From the NCBI GenBank assembly GCA_038049695.1, contig CP142451.1:129662001-129726000 (forward strand): a stretch of 64,000 nucleotides of DNA, written 5' to 3'. Below the pieces are notes generated by a model. It saw nothing but the letters and a program-made list of their open reading frames with translations. It made no database searches and was not told where the DNA came from. Made by a program: the position numbers and the translations under genes. Below, piece by piece: positions 36,801 through 51,800 of the stretch (position 1 is the stretch's first letter; each line of letters begins with the position of its first letter). The stretch is from Cinnamomum chago. Its lineage: Eukaryota > Streptophyta > Magnoliopsida > Laurales > Lauraceae.

Positions 36801-39800
36801 GAGTTTTTTTTTTTTTTTTAAACTGCCAATTCAATTACAATAATGCAGATTATATTCTTATTTATTATTCATGCTTTATCTTAGAAGCATTTCTAAGAGA
36901 ACCAGTAACCCCTGTCCATTGTGGTGTTCTGAGACAACAATAGGCTGAAACACCACGAGTAAACCTCATATTTAGGACCCTCCTATGTAAAGGCGCAATC
37001 TCTTATTTTCATGTGTAGGGCAATGTGTTTTGCTACTTAGCAAAGACTACCATGACAACCGCGCTATGGTTATTGGGCCTAGTGGCTCCATCCTATTTCA
37101 CCACTCAATAAGTGGAGAAATGATTAGTAGGTGACAAGTGCATTTTTTTTAAAACATACCACTCACGTGGCACGATATAACTGTCGAGAAAGAAGAGTCA
37201 AATTTCTTGAATCAACTAAACAAGGTCCTGAGAGTTCAGAATGTTAATAGGGATTTGGGTATCAAAGATGTTATTCCTGAGTATGATGGCAAGATGCAAC
37301 CGGAAACATATTAATGGATTGCCTGGTGTGTGTGGAGGGTGAGATCTTGTGTGTGGAGGGTGAGATCTTGCATATGTTTTCTGTGACTGCAAGTTAAGGA
37401 GTCTAATGAGGCAGAGGTGATGGTGATTTTGGATGCTCTTCGGTTGTTCTTGCGCTCTTATCGGGCCAAGTTGATGGTGGAGTGCGACTCAGCTAATGCC
37501 ATGAAATGGACTTCTCATTTCGATTCTAGGTCTTCTCTGTCAGATGTGTTTTTTTTTTTTTATCATGTTCTAAGATCAGCAATTTCAATGGCAGATGTTC
37601 TTGCTAAGCAAGGCGTAGATAGTCTCTCTATGGGTGGGTCAATTTATGTAATTGTTGTTTGTGCGGTATACTTATTTTGTGGGTTGTCTTCTGTAATGGT
37701 TTCTTGATCTCTTTAATATAATCGTTCTTGTTACAGATAAAAAAAAAAAAACAGAAGTATAATGAAATCATCAATCAAATAGGTGGCGAGATTGAATAAA
37801 ATCCTCACTATGGATCAGCTAAGACGAAGACATGTTATCATTGTTAATGGTTGCCCGATGTGCCTGAAGGCTGAGGAAACGTGCAATCACTTGTTGATTC
37901 ATTGTTCCTTTGCATATAAAGTTTGGGCTGCTATTATCAGTAAAATTGGTACGAGTTGGGTTATGCCTAGAACTATTGAGGAACTTTTTGCTTAATGGAA
38001 GTATAGGGGTAATATGTCCCGTGCTAAAATTTTGTGGCGGTATCTCTTTACGCTGGTATGTGGAAGATTTGGCTAGAAAGGGATAATAGAATTTTCAGAA
38101 GCAAAAGTAGATCATTTGATGAGATAGTTCAATCTATTGCCTGGACAGTTTCGGAATGGGCAAGTAGGGCATCAGATTTTGTTGGGCTTCCTATGGAAGA
38201 TCTTCAGAGATCATGGGCAGCTTGTTTTAATGGCGGAAGAAGCTCTAGACTGGTTCATATAGTTAGTAGGCATTCTCCTCCAAAAGGTGTTTTGAAGCTG
38301 AGTTTTGATGGTAGTTTTGTTCATCAAATTTGTATGGGAGGAATTGGTGGTGTTATCCGTGATTGGGAAGGGAAGGTTGTGAAGAATTTTTCAGGACCAA
38401 TTAATTTGTTAGATGCAAATGGTGCTGAAATGTTTGCGTTGCTGGTGGGTTGCCGTGAGTTGCAGAATTTGGGAGATTATAATGCAATTATTGAAGGAGA
38501 CTCTTTCTCTGCTATTCAGTGGGGATCGGGAAAAACTTCTTTTCCTTGGAGATTGGCGGATTGGGTGGAGGAGGTGCAAGCTATTTCTTCTCAAATGAAG
38601 TTTACTTTTCGTCACATCTTCAGAGAAGCGAATGATATGGCGGATGCTCTTGCTAGGGAAGGAGTCTTTCGTTTGCACATTTCATTTAATGTTTAACCTC
38701 TTGAGTTGTTAATCTTCTGGTTTTTTCATCCGATGTTTGTTTTTCTTTTCCTGTTCTTTTCTTTCTCTTCTTAATAAAATTTACTGTTATAGTGTTTTTT
38801 TTTTCATCTTGGTTAGTTCGTTTATCTTTTGTATGTTGTTCTTTGTTCTTTATTTTTTTTTATTCCCTGAACAGGTGTTTTTATATGTACTCATTGTTCT
38901 CATCTACTTTTGATAGTGGTTTTATTATTTTCAATTGCATGAGTTAGATTCTAAAATTTCTTGTTCTGTATTTTACTTTTTGTACAGGGTGTTCTAGAGG
39001 CTGTTCGAATTAGTCTTGCTGGATACCCTACCCGGAGGACTTATTCTGAGTTTGTGGATCGTTTTGGACTTCTTGCTCCTGAGCTTACAGATGGAAGGTG
39101 GTTCTTTACATTAGTAATTATTATTATTATTTTAAATAATAATCAGTGACTTCACTTTCTTATTATTTTCTACACCCTTTGCAAGTTATTTTTAAAATAG
39201 TTGCAGCCTTTTATGCTAACTTGGTAGGTTTTGTCTTCTTTAGTTTTGTACTTTATAAGAATTAGGCCAAAAAATGAGGATTAATTCTGGGAAAATGAAA
39301 CTTCCATGGAACTGAAGAAATGAAACGCTTTCATAAAAACTCTTGTAGAATCGAGAATGAAGTTTTCATTTTGTACATGCCAGATGCTGTATTATTAACT
39401 GCATCCAATCTTCGAAAAAGTCCTAATTGTTTTAAACTTTTGATTTTTGGAATTGGATATTTACGAAATCCCAATGAGCAGGACCTAACCTTATTCCTTA
39501 GTATTTCCATGAGATTCTTCCTTATTCTTAAGAAAGCTCCGAGAGGGTGTAGTTGATCCATGATCCATGATCCATGATTTATGTTTTATCTTTTTTTTTT
39601 TTTTTTTCCTTTTTGTTTACAGTTCCATTTTCAGAGTAATGTTTAGATCTTTTACATAACAGTTTTAGTCATATTAATCCATAAATGAAACTATTTGCAT
39701 GCATTTTCTAAGTGTAACTGCTATCTTCATTGTTCAGAAATCTTTACCATTTCTCCCCTTTCAGTCATTGTGTTTGAATTTCCTTAACTGTTGATGTTTG

Positions 39801-42800
39801 ATGCCTTCTCTGATACCGTTTCAATGATTTCTCACTCTATGTATAATGGATAAAATTAAAATAATGTGGTGGATGTGGATGCTTGTGGTTGAAAGTTATT
39901 GCAACTAAATACATTGTTAACTTGGGCGCCGCTGTCATAAAAGAAGATGCTTAAGAGTCTTATGTCTACACCCGTTGGAGGTTTGCTAGACACAGAAGAA
40001 AAATTAAAAGTGGGTTCTGAAATAGAATTTAGGATGATCAGTGTAAAAGGAGATAATCTAACTAGAATCTATTTTCACATTTTCCCATGTAATTTGCTAG
40101 AAGAAAGATGCAGGAAGAGTGCTACGAAGTTTTTAGGTTTAAGGTTTTTAATTGAACATAAGGATAAGATGAAATCTCAAGGATGCAATGGGGCATGGGA
40201 AGCTCATAAAAACACTTGACGATATGGTTGGTAGTGTCAAATATTTCTTTCCATATTATTATTCCATGAGGTGATTCACGAATATGTACCCCCCATCCCA
40301 TGAAAGAAAGACGATGCATCAATTTCATATTGAACAGAATAAAAACTGTTAACTGCCTTCAGATAACATAGCCATCATGTACAACCTTTTGATGCATATG
40401 AGATATTAGGTAGCGTTGAAGGCAATTGTAGTAATGTCATTGTGACATCTTCAATAGTTGTCACAACTTTGGTACCCTCATGGCGTTCTTATCACTTCTA
40501 AGAAGCTTGCAAAAATGATGGTCCCGATTCAAAAGTTAGGACTGTCGAGGGTGCAAAATTTGATAAACCAGAAAATTGCAGAAATTCAGAATTAGAATTA
40601 TTAACAAGCCAAAATTACGCACAGACTGACATTAGAGTCAGAAACATCTCAGTCCAAAGCAGGCCTCAGTTGTTCCAGAGGATAGAAATAAAACCAATGT
40701 AACTTTACTGATACCGAGCAGAAAATCAGAAACTGAATGAATGCTGCCTAGGACTGTTGACCAATATATATATGTATGTATGTATTTATGTGTATATACA
40801 TAATACTTATAAGAAATCCCTAGAAATCTCTAGAATGCTATCAATCCTTTCCCAGCTTCCAATACACTGACTTTCCTAAGTAATAGTGAAGATTTCCTTC
40901 GACAAATAGGTGGTTTGAGAGAGTCAAGCAACAGAAAAAAAATGGAAATTCCTGCTTGGCTGGGACGTCCAGAACTCTCCCCATGTTTCTGGTTGTGGGG
41001 TCTATGTGGCCCACCTCTGGATGAACTGGACCCAACTGGATTTAAGTCCACCCTTGGGCGACCCAAGGGGTGCAGTCCCCTGGTGTGTTTGGGTTCAGGC
41101 TGGCCCTATAAATTTGGTCCAAACAGGCAACATGTCTGCTGTTCTGAGGTTTGCAGAATTCCTGTAAATTTCAGAAAATGCCACGTGTTTTTTAATTTTT
41201 TTCTCGGAAGATAAGTTTATATATTCCAAGAGAAAACCCCATGTTGTTTCTGAAAATCTAAAACAACCTTTTTTCACAGTTTTTACGATTTCCAAGGAAC
41301 TGTCGGGCCTCAATATATAATCTGAGCCACTTAAACATTGATCCAGCCGTTGCAGGTGTTCTTAGTCCTTCATAATGCTCCGTAAGCTCTTTGGCAAGTG
41401 CAATAATGTGATCTTTGTCTTTGTTGTCATAAAAAAAAAAAAAAACCTTTTCCCTCTAGAAATGGATAAGAAGAACCTATGTCAATGTGAATATAAATGT
41501 GGGAGAGTTGATGAGCTTTTGGGACTTGTATGTTTGAGTTTACATTTTTGGCATAGATTTGTCAATCTTTCAATTGGTTGAAGCCATCTGTGCATCATTT
41601 TGTTTCAGTGTCAACTTGAATTTTATTTTATTTTTAGTTTTTTAACACTACTACCATGCAAATTGCCTGAAACTGTTCAATTTGTCTCTATTGGCTCATC
41701 ATGTATGATTTCAATGATAATGTTCTATAAAGAAAGGGAGACAAAAATACAAGCATCACATATCAGACATCAATTAAGGTTAATCCTTTCCATCCTTGGC
41801 CAAGCAGTCTGCTACATTGGTTTGTTCCCAACTTGAAACAAATGAAATGACCAATGATCAAAATCTCATTAATTTTTTTTTTTTTAAGATTCTCAAAATG
41901 CCATGGATAATTGGCCAAAGTATATGCATACTCGATTGCATCTGCAGAATCACTCCACAATTGCCTCCACAACACCCAGTTAAAGAAGCTCTCTACTCCC
42001 TACTGACAGTGCCCTTACCTCATCTTTGAAGTGACCTTCCCACCCTCACCCTGAGAAGTTCTTTGTAGCAATCTCTGATAAACCTCCATTTCTAGCTTGC
42101 CTGGACTCATTGTGAAGTTCTTTGTACCAATCTCTTATAAACCTCCATTTCTAGCTTCCCTGGACTCATGAAGAGTACTACCATCAAAACTGAACTTAAA
42201 ACATCCACTGGTGAAGGAGACTACGAACATTGGGCACATCTGTAGGTCCACGCATGTCAAATTGACACAGTCCAACATTGTGTAAGGTCGGCAGAAATGC
42301 CCAACTCTTTTCTTGTAGATAACCATGAAATTGCATTTCTTCTAACTGCACTAGCAACATGATCAACTGAATCAGATAGATTTCATAAGGTATGGCTGTT
42401 TAGCTTGTACCAAAGATAATAAAAAACTTCCATCATTCGCCTTTTCAGAAAAAAAAAGAGAAAAAAAAAAGAAAAAGGGAGAACTACTTCCAACTGCAAA
42501 CTCCATACTACTTGTGAGGTTGGAGAATTGAACTATGATGATTTGCTCAATTACATAACTGTCCCAAGTGTTCAAGTTTATGGCATCTACCCTCGCTTAC
42601 ATATTTGTCATATGTCATCTGTATATGTGACTCATAGTTTGATAAACCTAAATTTCTCTAATATGTTATTTCCCATTTTTTAATTTCATTAACCATTGGT
42701 TTTTTTGTTCAACTTGCAGCTATGATGAGAAGACTTCGACGGATAGACTTTTGCAAAAGTTAAAACTTGAAAACTTCCAAGTATGCGGCTTAAGACATTT

Positions 42801-45800
42801 TGCAAATAATTTATTTCAAGGTGGTCTTCGTTTGGATAAGTGCCTGTAGCATTGTTGGAAGGTGCTCATATTGCAACCGTGAGGTTGCGGGTTCGAATCA
42901 TCTTACTAATAAGCAAAAAGATCATCTTCATTTTTTTAAGCATTCTGTTTTCTTTCCAAGTATGTGTTTCAATATATGCTTGGTTAGGACAGGCTTATTA
43001 TATCAATGGAAAACTTCTTGTTTTATGTGTCTTCTTTTTTCGTAATAGGTTTTCTTTTTGCAGTTGGGCAGAAACAAAGTTTTTCTTCGGGCTGGCCAGA
43101 TTGCTGTTTTAGATTCCCGACGAGCAGAGGTCTTGGATAATGCCTCAAAGCTTATTCAATCTAGATTCCGGACATTCATTGCACACAAAGAATTTGTCTT
43201 GATTCGGGTCGCTGCAATTATGCTCCAATCATACTGCCGTGGTATCTTTTTTGGCCTTTTTTATTACTGGGTTGTTCGGTGAAGTTTTATTTAACAACGT
43301 ATATTTTCACGAGGAACGTACGGCTGGGCACTGTGCACAAATGGAATTATCTAAAGCTTGGTTGTGCACCTGCCTGGATGCATGCCTAGGGCCAGTTAGG
43401 AAGGTATTATTATTGATATGGAGTGTGCCCCACATGGGGGCACAATAGGATTATTGCAAGCTCCTGGTTGAGGGCCTCAAGGTGCCTCCAAGCATTGCTG
43501 GTAAAATCGTATGACTTGGGATATGAATCTTAGGGAAAATATTTTATCCATATAATGAATCCCATTTATAGGCGAATCTTAGGATTTAGGAGTGAGTGCT
43601 ACGATTTGATACTTGTTCGAATCCCACAGTTCTGGCAATTTGTCTGGGTGGGAATAGTAGTTTCTGAATGATTATATTTAGTCATTTTTCTAGAACTTTC
43701 TGTCTCTTTTTTCTGCTTCTATATTTGAAAGGTTATTTAGTGATTAAGGGAACTGCTCTCTCTTTTATTTTTTATTAGGGGCTATGTTCTGCTAAGAGGT
43801 ACCTCTCACAGATTTCGCTTGAGAGGTACCTCTGAGCAGAACATTCCCCTCTTTATTAGTAACAATAGCTTGTATTGCAAAACAGAATTACATGGCTACT
43901 ACATAAACAATTGGAAATGGACACAAAAATTAAAAATAAGGACTTGCCAAGGAATAATCCTATCATCCTTTGCTAGCTAATGCATCCACCATACTATTAG
44001 TTGATAAGGAAACCTCTTAAAGATAAGAATCTGTAATTCTGGCGAGGTTAAAGGGAGAAACAAGAAATAGGCGTGACTGAAGTTTTCGACCATAGGAATT
44101 GGTTTCATCCTGCGTTCTTCTTTTATTATAGATTTCTGTCTTTTTTTTAATCAATGAATCACTTTGACTGTAAGCGGCACAATTTAATCATGTAATGTTG
44201 ATTATTTGGACTTCATTTTATTTTTTGTTAATAGAGGACAAAAAACTACATAGTTGGGAAAAGGCTATTATTTATTTTTTCTAATGTTTAAATTATTTTG
44301 TATACTTTATTTTTTTACAGAAAAATAGAAAAACCCTATGCTTCATGAGTTGATTGATTGATTTGCGCTCTGATTTCAATTTTCAGACCAAAGGCCCCGA
44401 GCTTAACCTTAGACCCTTGACCAAGTGGCTAGTATAATTAGACCATGCCCCTCATGGGGAGACACTTTAATCAATGAGGAGACCTTCCAATACCCCTACC
44501 CTAGGCATGCATCCAGGTGGGCCTCACATCCCTTTTCACAACTTTTTAAGATGCAGCCTTGTTTGCGCCCAAATATTCCTCTATGTTTATGGCATGTTTC
44601 TAATTTTCTGCTCTTTCATATAAAAATATGCATCAATTTGCCCCTTCTGTGTATGTGCACGTGCACGTGCATGCACACGTTTTTTTTTTAATTATAAATA
44701 AATGTAATAAAGTATTTTGTTTAGAAGGAGGATACAAGGATGAATCAAAGCATAGAGAAGCTAGTGATTTTCCACAATATGCAAAACCGGTAAATAATTG
44801 AAGGATAACAATCCCACACTATTTACTCCAATATTGCCAAATATCAGAAAACAACACTGCATGAAACTCCTCCGACTTAGCCCATGTCTCAACCTTTCTG
44901 GGGCTGCCAAACCGTTCTTTGTAGTTCCTAATTCCTATAAGACGTCAATGCATGTTTTACCATTTTATGTCTTTAACATAAGTGTTTAATCAAAGTCAGT
45001 GTAAGCATGTTGTTTTGCCCCTTTCCAGGTTGTCTTGCTCGAAGTTTATACTCAGCCAAACAACAGGAAGCTGCTGCAATTTTCATTCAAAAATATGCTC
45101 GACGTTGGTTATCTCGCCATGCTTATTTGCAACTTTGTTCGTCTGTTGTTCTTATACAATCTACGATTCGGGCTTTATCCACTCGTAAAAAATTTCTCCA
45201 TAGAAAGGAACACAGAGCTGCTCTAGTAATCCAGGTGATCTTGTTTACAGGCTCTTGGTTTTACATGCTCTTTGTGTGCACCATTATATTTCTTTCTCAC
45301 AGTTCCTCTCTTCTCATTTGGCTTTTCAAATGCAATCATCACCATTCCGCTTGTCATGAAGCTTGTATTTTGGTTTATGGCATTATACCATTAAATTTTT
45401 TTTTATTACTTGTGGTTCTTCTCCAGGTTGCATTTGTTAGCTAGTTTTATATTGCATATGATTTCCTAATACAAATTGAGTCACACACACTCACACATGG
45501 GTGAATCTCTCTTTTGATCTGGCCTCATAGTTAGGAAATTCATTTCGTTTCAGATGAACTTCCGAATGATTTTGGTTCTTCCATTAAAACGAACCTAATA
45601 CCCCCCCTTAAAAAATTCATAAAAAAATCTTCCATAAATTCGTTCTCGTTCCAAATTTTCCAAATTTGTTCAAGTTTGAACTTTATGGTTGTGACTTGAC
45701 TTTATACTTTTTGGATATATCTAAATTCTGAACTCCATGGCTCTGATGAATATTTGAAGCTTTAAACTTTATGGTGGTTGAATTTTATGATCATGGGCCA

Positions 45801-48800
45801 TAATTATGACATTCATTTGTCATGTTGACAACATTATTATTTGTTTAATTGTTTATATCATACATGCCATACTGAATGGCCCACCTTATGACCCTTGCAA
45901 ATGGACCACACATACACAAATCCCCATAGTCACAGATCTCATGCATGGTTTAAAAAAATGGCCGTTACCATTTCATAACAGCCATGAAACGGTAACGGCC
46001 TATACCGTTACGTTATTTACCATTTAACGGTCATAACATTAACGGTCACAGTATAAAAAAAACAGTGAAAAAAAAGTCCATAACGGTCATAATGGCCAGT
46101 ATAACAAGCAATCGGCCATATGGAAATGCATAGTTTCTGTTAGAGAGAAGTTTATGCAGAACAACAGATTTCAACCTTACTCAAGAAAGAAGATTCTTTT
46201 TGGCTAGACACATGGGCAGGTGAGGACCCTTTAGCTTCCAAATTCCCAGATTTGTTTAATTGTGCTATTGAGAAGCAAGTGAGGTGGAAAGTTACATTGA
46301 AAGATCCAGCATGAGAGGTCAGATTTCATGGAGCCTGACGTTCAGAAGGAATTTGAAGGAGAACCAAGAAAATCAATTTTTGTCTCTTCTAAGCTTGTAA
46401 GGGATGCTCAAGTTCCCGGTGAAGGGGAAGGTACTAGGATTTGGAAAGCATCAAGAAGTGGGGCTTTCTCTGTTTCTTCTTTTTATTCGACTTTACATGC
46501 AAGGGAGGGGAGCAATTGTAGATTGGAAAGTTTATGGAGGTTTAACTGTTTAAGGCCCCACCCAGGGTAGTGGCTTTTGGATGGATTGCCCTTCGGAGAA
46601 GAATTCTAACCCTAGATAATCTCAGGAAAAGAGGGAAGATTGTGGTAAACACTTGTCCAATGTGTTTGGAGGATGAGGAAAATGTAGACCATCTGCTATT
46701 AAGATGCAGATGTGCTGTAAAGATTTGGGACTTTGTCATCAGCTGGTTCAGTTGCAAGTGGGCTTTGACGAAGTTACTGCAACACCATTTCGAGGCATGG
46801 AAAACTCTCATCGGGTCTCCGAAAGGAAAGGAGTTGTGGAAGCTGTCGTTTCTACCAATCATTTGGCATATATGGAAGGAGAGGAACGCTAGGTGCTTTG
46901 AAGGAACAAAAACTAATGAAGAGGTCTTATGTGAAAAGATAAAATTCTCTTTCGCTCAATGGGTGAAGATCAATCCTATGTTCAAAGACTACCCTAGTGA
47001 CCAAATCATGCATAATTGGAAGGAAATAGCTTTCTCTTAAGCTAAGGATGATGGTGTTACTAAGAGTTTTCACTTTTACTTTTTGTTCCCTTAGCCTTCG
47101 GGTAGTTTGTACTGTATGATGACATTATGTTGTGTATCCGTGTCTTCTGTGTGCTTTTTTGGTCAGTAAATGGCCAATATAACGGTTCATAAAGGCCTAT
47201 ATTTTTAAAAATAATGGTCAAAATATCGGCTGACGGTGATTTTTTAAAAACTTTCTTTCCCCTTCTTTTTTTTTTTCCATTTCTTTCTTTCTCAAATCTT
47301 TTGTGGAGCCTTCTAAGGTTGTGCTAGAGCCTCCCAAGCTTCTTTTTTTAACCAAAACTCAAGTGATTCACAAGATTTTTAAAGATTCTCATATTGTGGC
47401 TTCTTCCCTCTCCAACCACAATACACCTATGTTCATACACCGTTGCTTTAATTAATTAATTAATTAATTAATTAATCTTCAAGTTGTAGTAAATGTTACT
47501 TGAAAGTTGAAATTTTCTCTTAATTTACTTGGTGATTGAGTAATTGAGTACTGTGCGTCTGCACTACTAGTACTAGTTTCTTGACTTGAAGTATTTAATA
47601 CTAATGGTTAGTTCAAAATTATGGTTGCAATGCAAATGGTAAAATTTGTGAAATTTCAACTTATTTTAATACATACATGTAAATCTATTTAATTAAGAAA
47701 AGACTTTACAAGTTTCAGACACGACAGTGAGTGATACATGATGTTATCATTTAGGGGGCCGATATTTTGTTTTAAAGTGTTTACTAATGGAAAAAAATAT
47801 TGTTTTCTAACATTTTATAATATTTTGGGTTTTTTTGGATAATTTTTAAGATTTTCTTGGTGTAAAATAAAAATTCGCACTGCTATGACTTCAAACCGCG
47901 ACGTGGTAACCGCGAAGTGACATAATGACCATGACCGTGATTTTAAACCATGATCCCATGAATCTGCACGGAGTCGAATGGACTAGACCATTGGATTAAG
48001 GGTCAATTTTTGTTGTTTTATATAAAGATGTTAAACTTGTGAACCATGGATGAAGGGGTTAGAGGAATTAGATTGACTTGAAATTTGATATCTAGGTTGG
48101 CCCTACTTGGATCTTCCTGTCCCATGATCTGTGGGTCCCAAGGTGGGCCCCACTAGGTGGTCCTCTCCGTAAGACAAGGACCATCCTTACACGATGATTA
48201 CTCTCAATATTATATTTTTCTATATATGTATTTCTAACTTTTATATTTTCCATCGAAATCCCAAATTTGCCGAAATGGGGCCCGAAATGAATTTCTCAAC
48301 TATGTCCAGCCTACATTTAGCTACATGCAAATCATCTTGCATAGGGGGTGGAGTGATATATGTGGATTGCTAAAAGAATCGGTAAAACCTTTTTGGGAAA
48401 TGCACACACTCTCTCTCTTTCTCTCTCTCCCGCCTGGAAGAAGAGGAGAGGGGGTGAGAGGAGAAAGAAGAAAAATTGGGGGTGGGGGGGGCATGAGGAG
48501 ATTAGAATCGGGGGTGAGAGGAGAAAGAAGAAAAATTGGGGGTGGGGGGGGGGGGGGCATGAGGAGATTAGAATCATTAGATCGATTTTAAGTGGGCCCC
48601 AACAAAGAAACCATCAAATTTAAGAAAAATCAAAGCTGATGTACAACTTGTTGCTTAAGGGTTTTTTCTTAAGTTGTGGAAAAAAACTCGAATTTGAGCA
48701 TTTAAAAGTTTTTATCAATTTTTTCTCCGAACACTCTTAAATTATTAATGATGTCTGCTTTGAGCATAGATGTGCTCATGTATGCATTGCTAGAGTTGGT

Positions 48801-51800
48801 CTCCATTTCTTTTGTGCATGTGCACGCTTGTGCGTGTTTTATTAACTGATTTTATTTGTGTTGCTTATGTTACCGTCTGATTGTGATAATTCACTTAGGC
48901 TCGTTGGAGGATGTGGAAAGCTTTCTCTGTCTTCCAAAAGCACAGAAGTCATATAGTGGCCATCCAATGTGCTTGGAGAAGGAAGCTTGCCAAAAGAGAG
49001 CTTCGAAGGCTTAAACTGGTATGAACTGGCTCTACTTTTGTATATGTATTCATTTAATAATGTATTTCATTTTTTAGAAGTTGCGGAGACCATAATCTCA
49101 GAATATGTAAATGAAATTTGCTTGTTGCCTTTTTAATTTTTTTTTATTATTTTAAAAAAATGAAACAGAAAGTAAGAATGACTAGCTTGTTAGGAATATG
49201 GTAAGCTTGCTTGCAGTGCTTTAGTGCGTTGGTGTCATGGGGATCTGTGGGACCCAACTTCAAGCCTGACATTTCATGTGGATTGGTATGTGAGGAAGAC
49301 GGATAAGAGGTGCATGGGGGTTCACCTTCTACTGAATATTCTGCCCCTCTGATACAAGGCCTTATAACTTTGGCATACACTAGTCACTAATTCTTCTCTT
49401 GCCCAAATTAGAGGGCAGGGAGCCAGGGACGATAGGATAGACATTAAACAATAATGCATCCAGGTTCGGTCTGACCTTGCCTGGATCATAACCTGAGGAG
49501 ATCAGTGATTAGACAATTCCAAAATTTCACACTGCCAGTGTCAACCCAAGTACATCGAAGAAAGTGACATTGGAAATCCACATCATTATGCGAAGTGCGC
49601 TAGAGTCGCTTAAATATTCACATGCCCAACCTAAAAGAAAACATGAAATCAGGCCCAAACGAAGCACATTTCAAATGCCAAACCATAGAGTTCCATAAAT
49701 TCCACCAATGGGAGAAATCTTCACAAAAGGTAATAGAATGCCCGATGTTTTCTACATTGGAACAATTGGCGGACTTCACAGAACAATTGTATCATTGGTT
49801 TTATTCCAACTTTTGCTGCCTGTGAGTCAGCTTGTCTTGGCTTGGACCATAACACAAGATATCGTGACTTGAACAATTCCATAACCTCACTTCCCGAGAA
49901 CCTTAATGCGAATAGAAAGAAGAAAGTGAAATACATACTCAGCTAGTCAACTATGATCCAAAATGCTCTAAAGTTAGAAGGGTTCTGCATGCGCTTGCTA
50001 AATTACTTGAAACCTCTCCTATATGAGGTAGACTTCAAACCCCAAACTTGTGGACAATAACTTAACAGGAGAATGAACACCACTAGTTTTTTCCCCAATC
50101 AACTGATAACTTGCACCTTTTCATTTGTTCTATTGAGCTTAAAGACCATAGAGACTAGTTACTGGAAAATTTATGGAAATTTACTAGAATGATATCCATA
50201 CATTATCCTAAACACATCAGTTATCTCGTGCAAATGCAGACACACATTTGATAGGTAACATGACTTGAAGCTGCAATGTTGTGGTTGTGACAATGAGCAC
50301 ATTCCAACTGTGCTTTGTGCTCTTGTAAGAATAACTAATAATGCAAACATATAGAACATGCACCAAAATTATCTAAGGATGTCCTGAACATTAATGGAAC
50401 CAACATGCATTATGATTCTCTGGCTGTCATGGACAGGCTCACCAGTAAAATGTGATGAAATCTCCTATGACGAGGTTCATTGATTGATGCAGGTTGCAGC
50501 CCAGAGGAGGCTGCATTAAATTGGGTTTCTGATCATGAGCTAGACCCACCATTAAGAAAAAGAAAAGATCATGGGCTAGATCCATCCCAAGGCCCATTGT
50601 GCCTAGGTCATGGATCTGGGATTCTTCTAAGGGAAAGGCCCATCTAGACCCTGCTAGCTGTGTGCACTATGCGGGCAGTGGTTTTGAGTGATGCAATTTA
50701 TCACTTGTCTGATTAAACATGTGGGCTCCACTCAATTCTAGACTATAGCAGTTTAGTTATTTACAACTACGTGAGGGTCCTAGTTTATAGAAAGTAGGAG
50801 TCTTGGAAAGTTTCCACTGTGTTATCTAGAATTCTTCGCAAATTAAGAGTGTTCAATTATGTCATTAGGATCCTCGTGAAGTTTCTAATCTGGATTTTAG
50901 AAATCACCATTGGGATTCTTAGCAAGTCGTGCCTCTATATACTTGTCATGTCTTCTTTATTCACACATCGTTTAGTAAATTGTTTTGAGTTTCTCTTCCA
51001 TTGGTGGATGTATGATGTAGTGGAAGGTCATTGATGTTTAATTCATGGTCATGATTATGGTATCTCGGGGCTGAGGCTTTGGAGGTTTTCTTTTGTACGT
51101 CAGTTGGTATCAAATATCAATGAATCATGGCTCAGTAAAAAAGTGGTATTGCAGCAAGCCTGTGTTACTACATTATCTTTATGGTGGATTTGACAGTAAC
51201 TTGAAAATAATTGGAATGACCACCTAAACTACATTATGTTGTTCTCCTTACAACCCACAGACACCCCCTACATCCATCCGACCACCCATTCACAGACACC
51301 CCCTACATCCATCCGACCACCCATTCACAGACACCTTCACAAAATCAACACGTGCAAAAATAAAAATAAAAATAAAAATAAAATTGAAAAAATCAGGTTC
51401 CCAGAATGGTCCTACAAATTTCATCTAGTAATCATTACTCTCTTTCTATTGAGTCTAGACCATTAGACGACATATGATAGTCGTTTTTGCTGTTTTGTTG
51501 CATGAGTAGATTAAGTTGTTTCTATTTCCTTATTTATTATGGATTGAGCTATTGCCATTTGTTTCTTCTGCTAATAAGATCCTTCATTGATATACTTTGA
51601 AGTTTGAACTGATTGTTTACATATTTATTTTCTTCTGATTTCATAGGAGGCAAATGAAGCCGGTGCTTTACGTGCAGCCAAAAATAAGCTTGAGAAACAA
51701 TTGGAAGATCTCACCTGGCGGCTGCACTTGGAGAAAAGATTACGAGTATTAAATTTCTTTTATTCTCTAATGTTCTTGTTACCTTCCGCAAAATAGGGGA

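Larger units (their letters stand above)
35377..38987 (+). other. Myosin intron 16 (3,611 bp) with retroelement scraps
   Basis: The donor is GGG|GTCAGT and the acceptor TTTTGTACAG. It contains a gypsy gag scrap (37,195-37,314) and two 5'-truncated LINE copies (about 37,395-37,752 and about 37,780-38,800). The first 1.8 kb shows no recognisable feature. Confidence 0.7.
45235..48898 (+). other. Myosin intron 20 (3,664 bp), more than half transposon
   Basis: The donor is CAG|GTGATC and the acceptor TTCACTTAG. A hAT-like element (45,944-47,952) interrupted by a LINE (46,106-47,168) takes up more than half. A G-rich tandem repeat lies at about 48,451-48,575. Confidence 0.75.

Noticed and set aside
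42841..42910. Possible tRNA gene with GGTTCGAATC B box
   Set aside because: No acceptor stem or anticodon arm can be drawn, and a diverged sister copy exists in intron 6, so a SINE head is the better reading.
50450..51130. Possible LTR ending in a primer-binding-site-like TTGGTATCA
   Set aside because: The nine bases are too short, no TG...CA ends or second LTR could be found, and no target duplication is visible.
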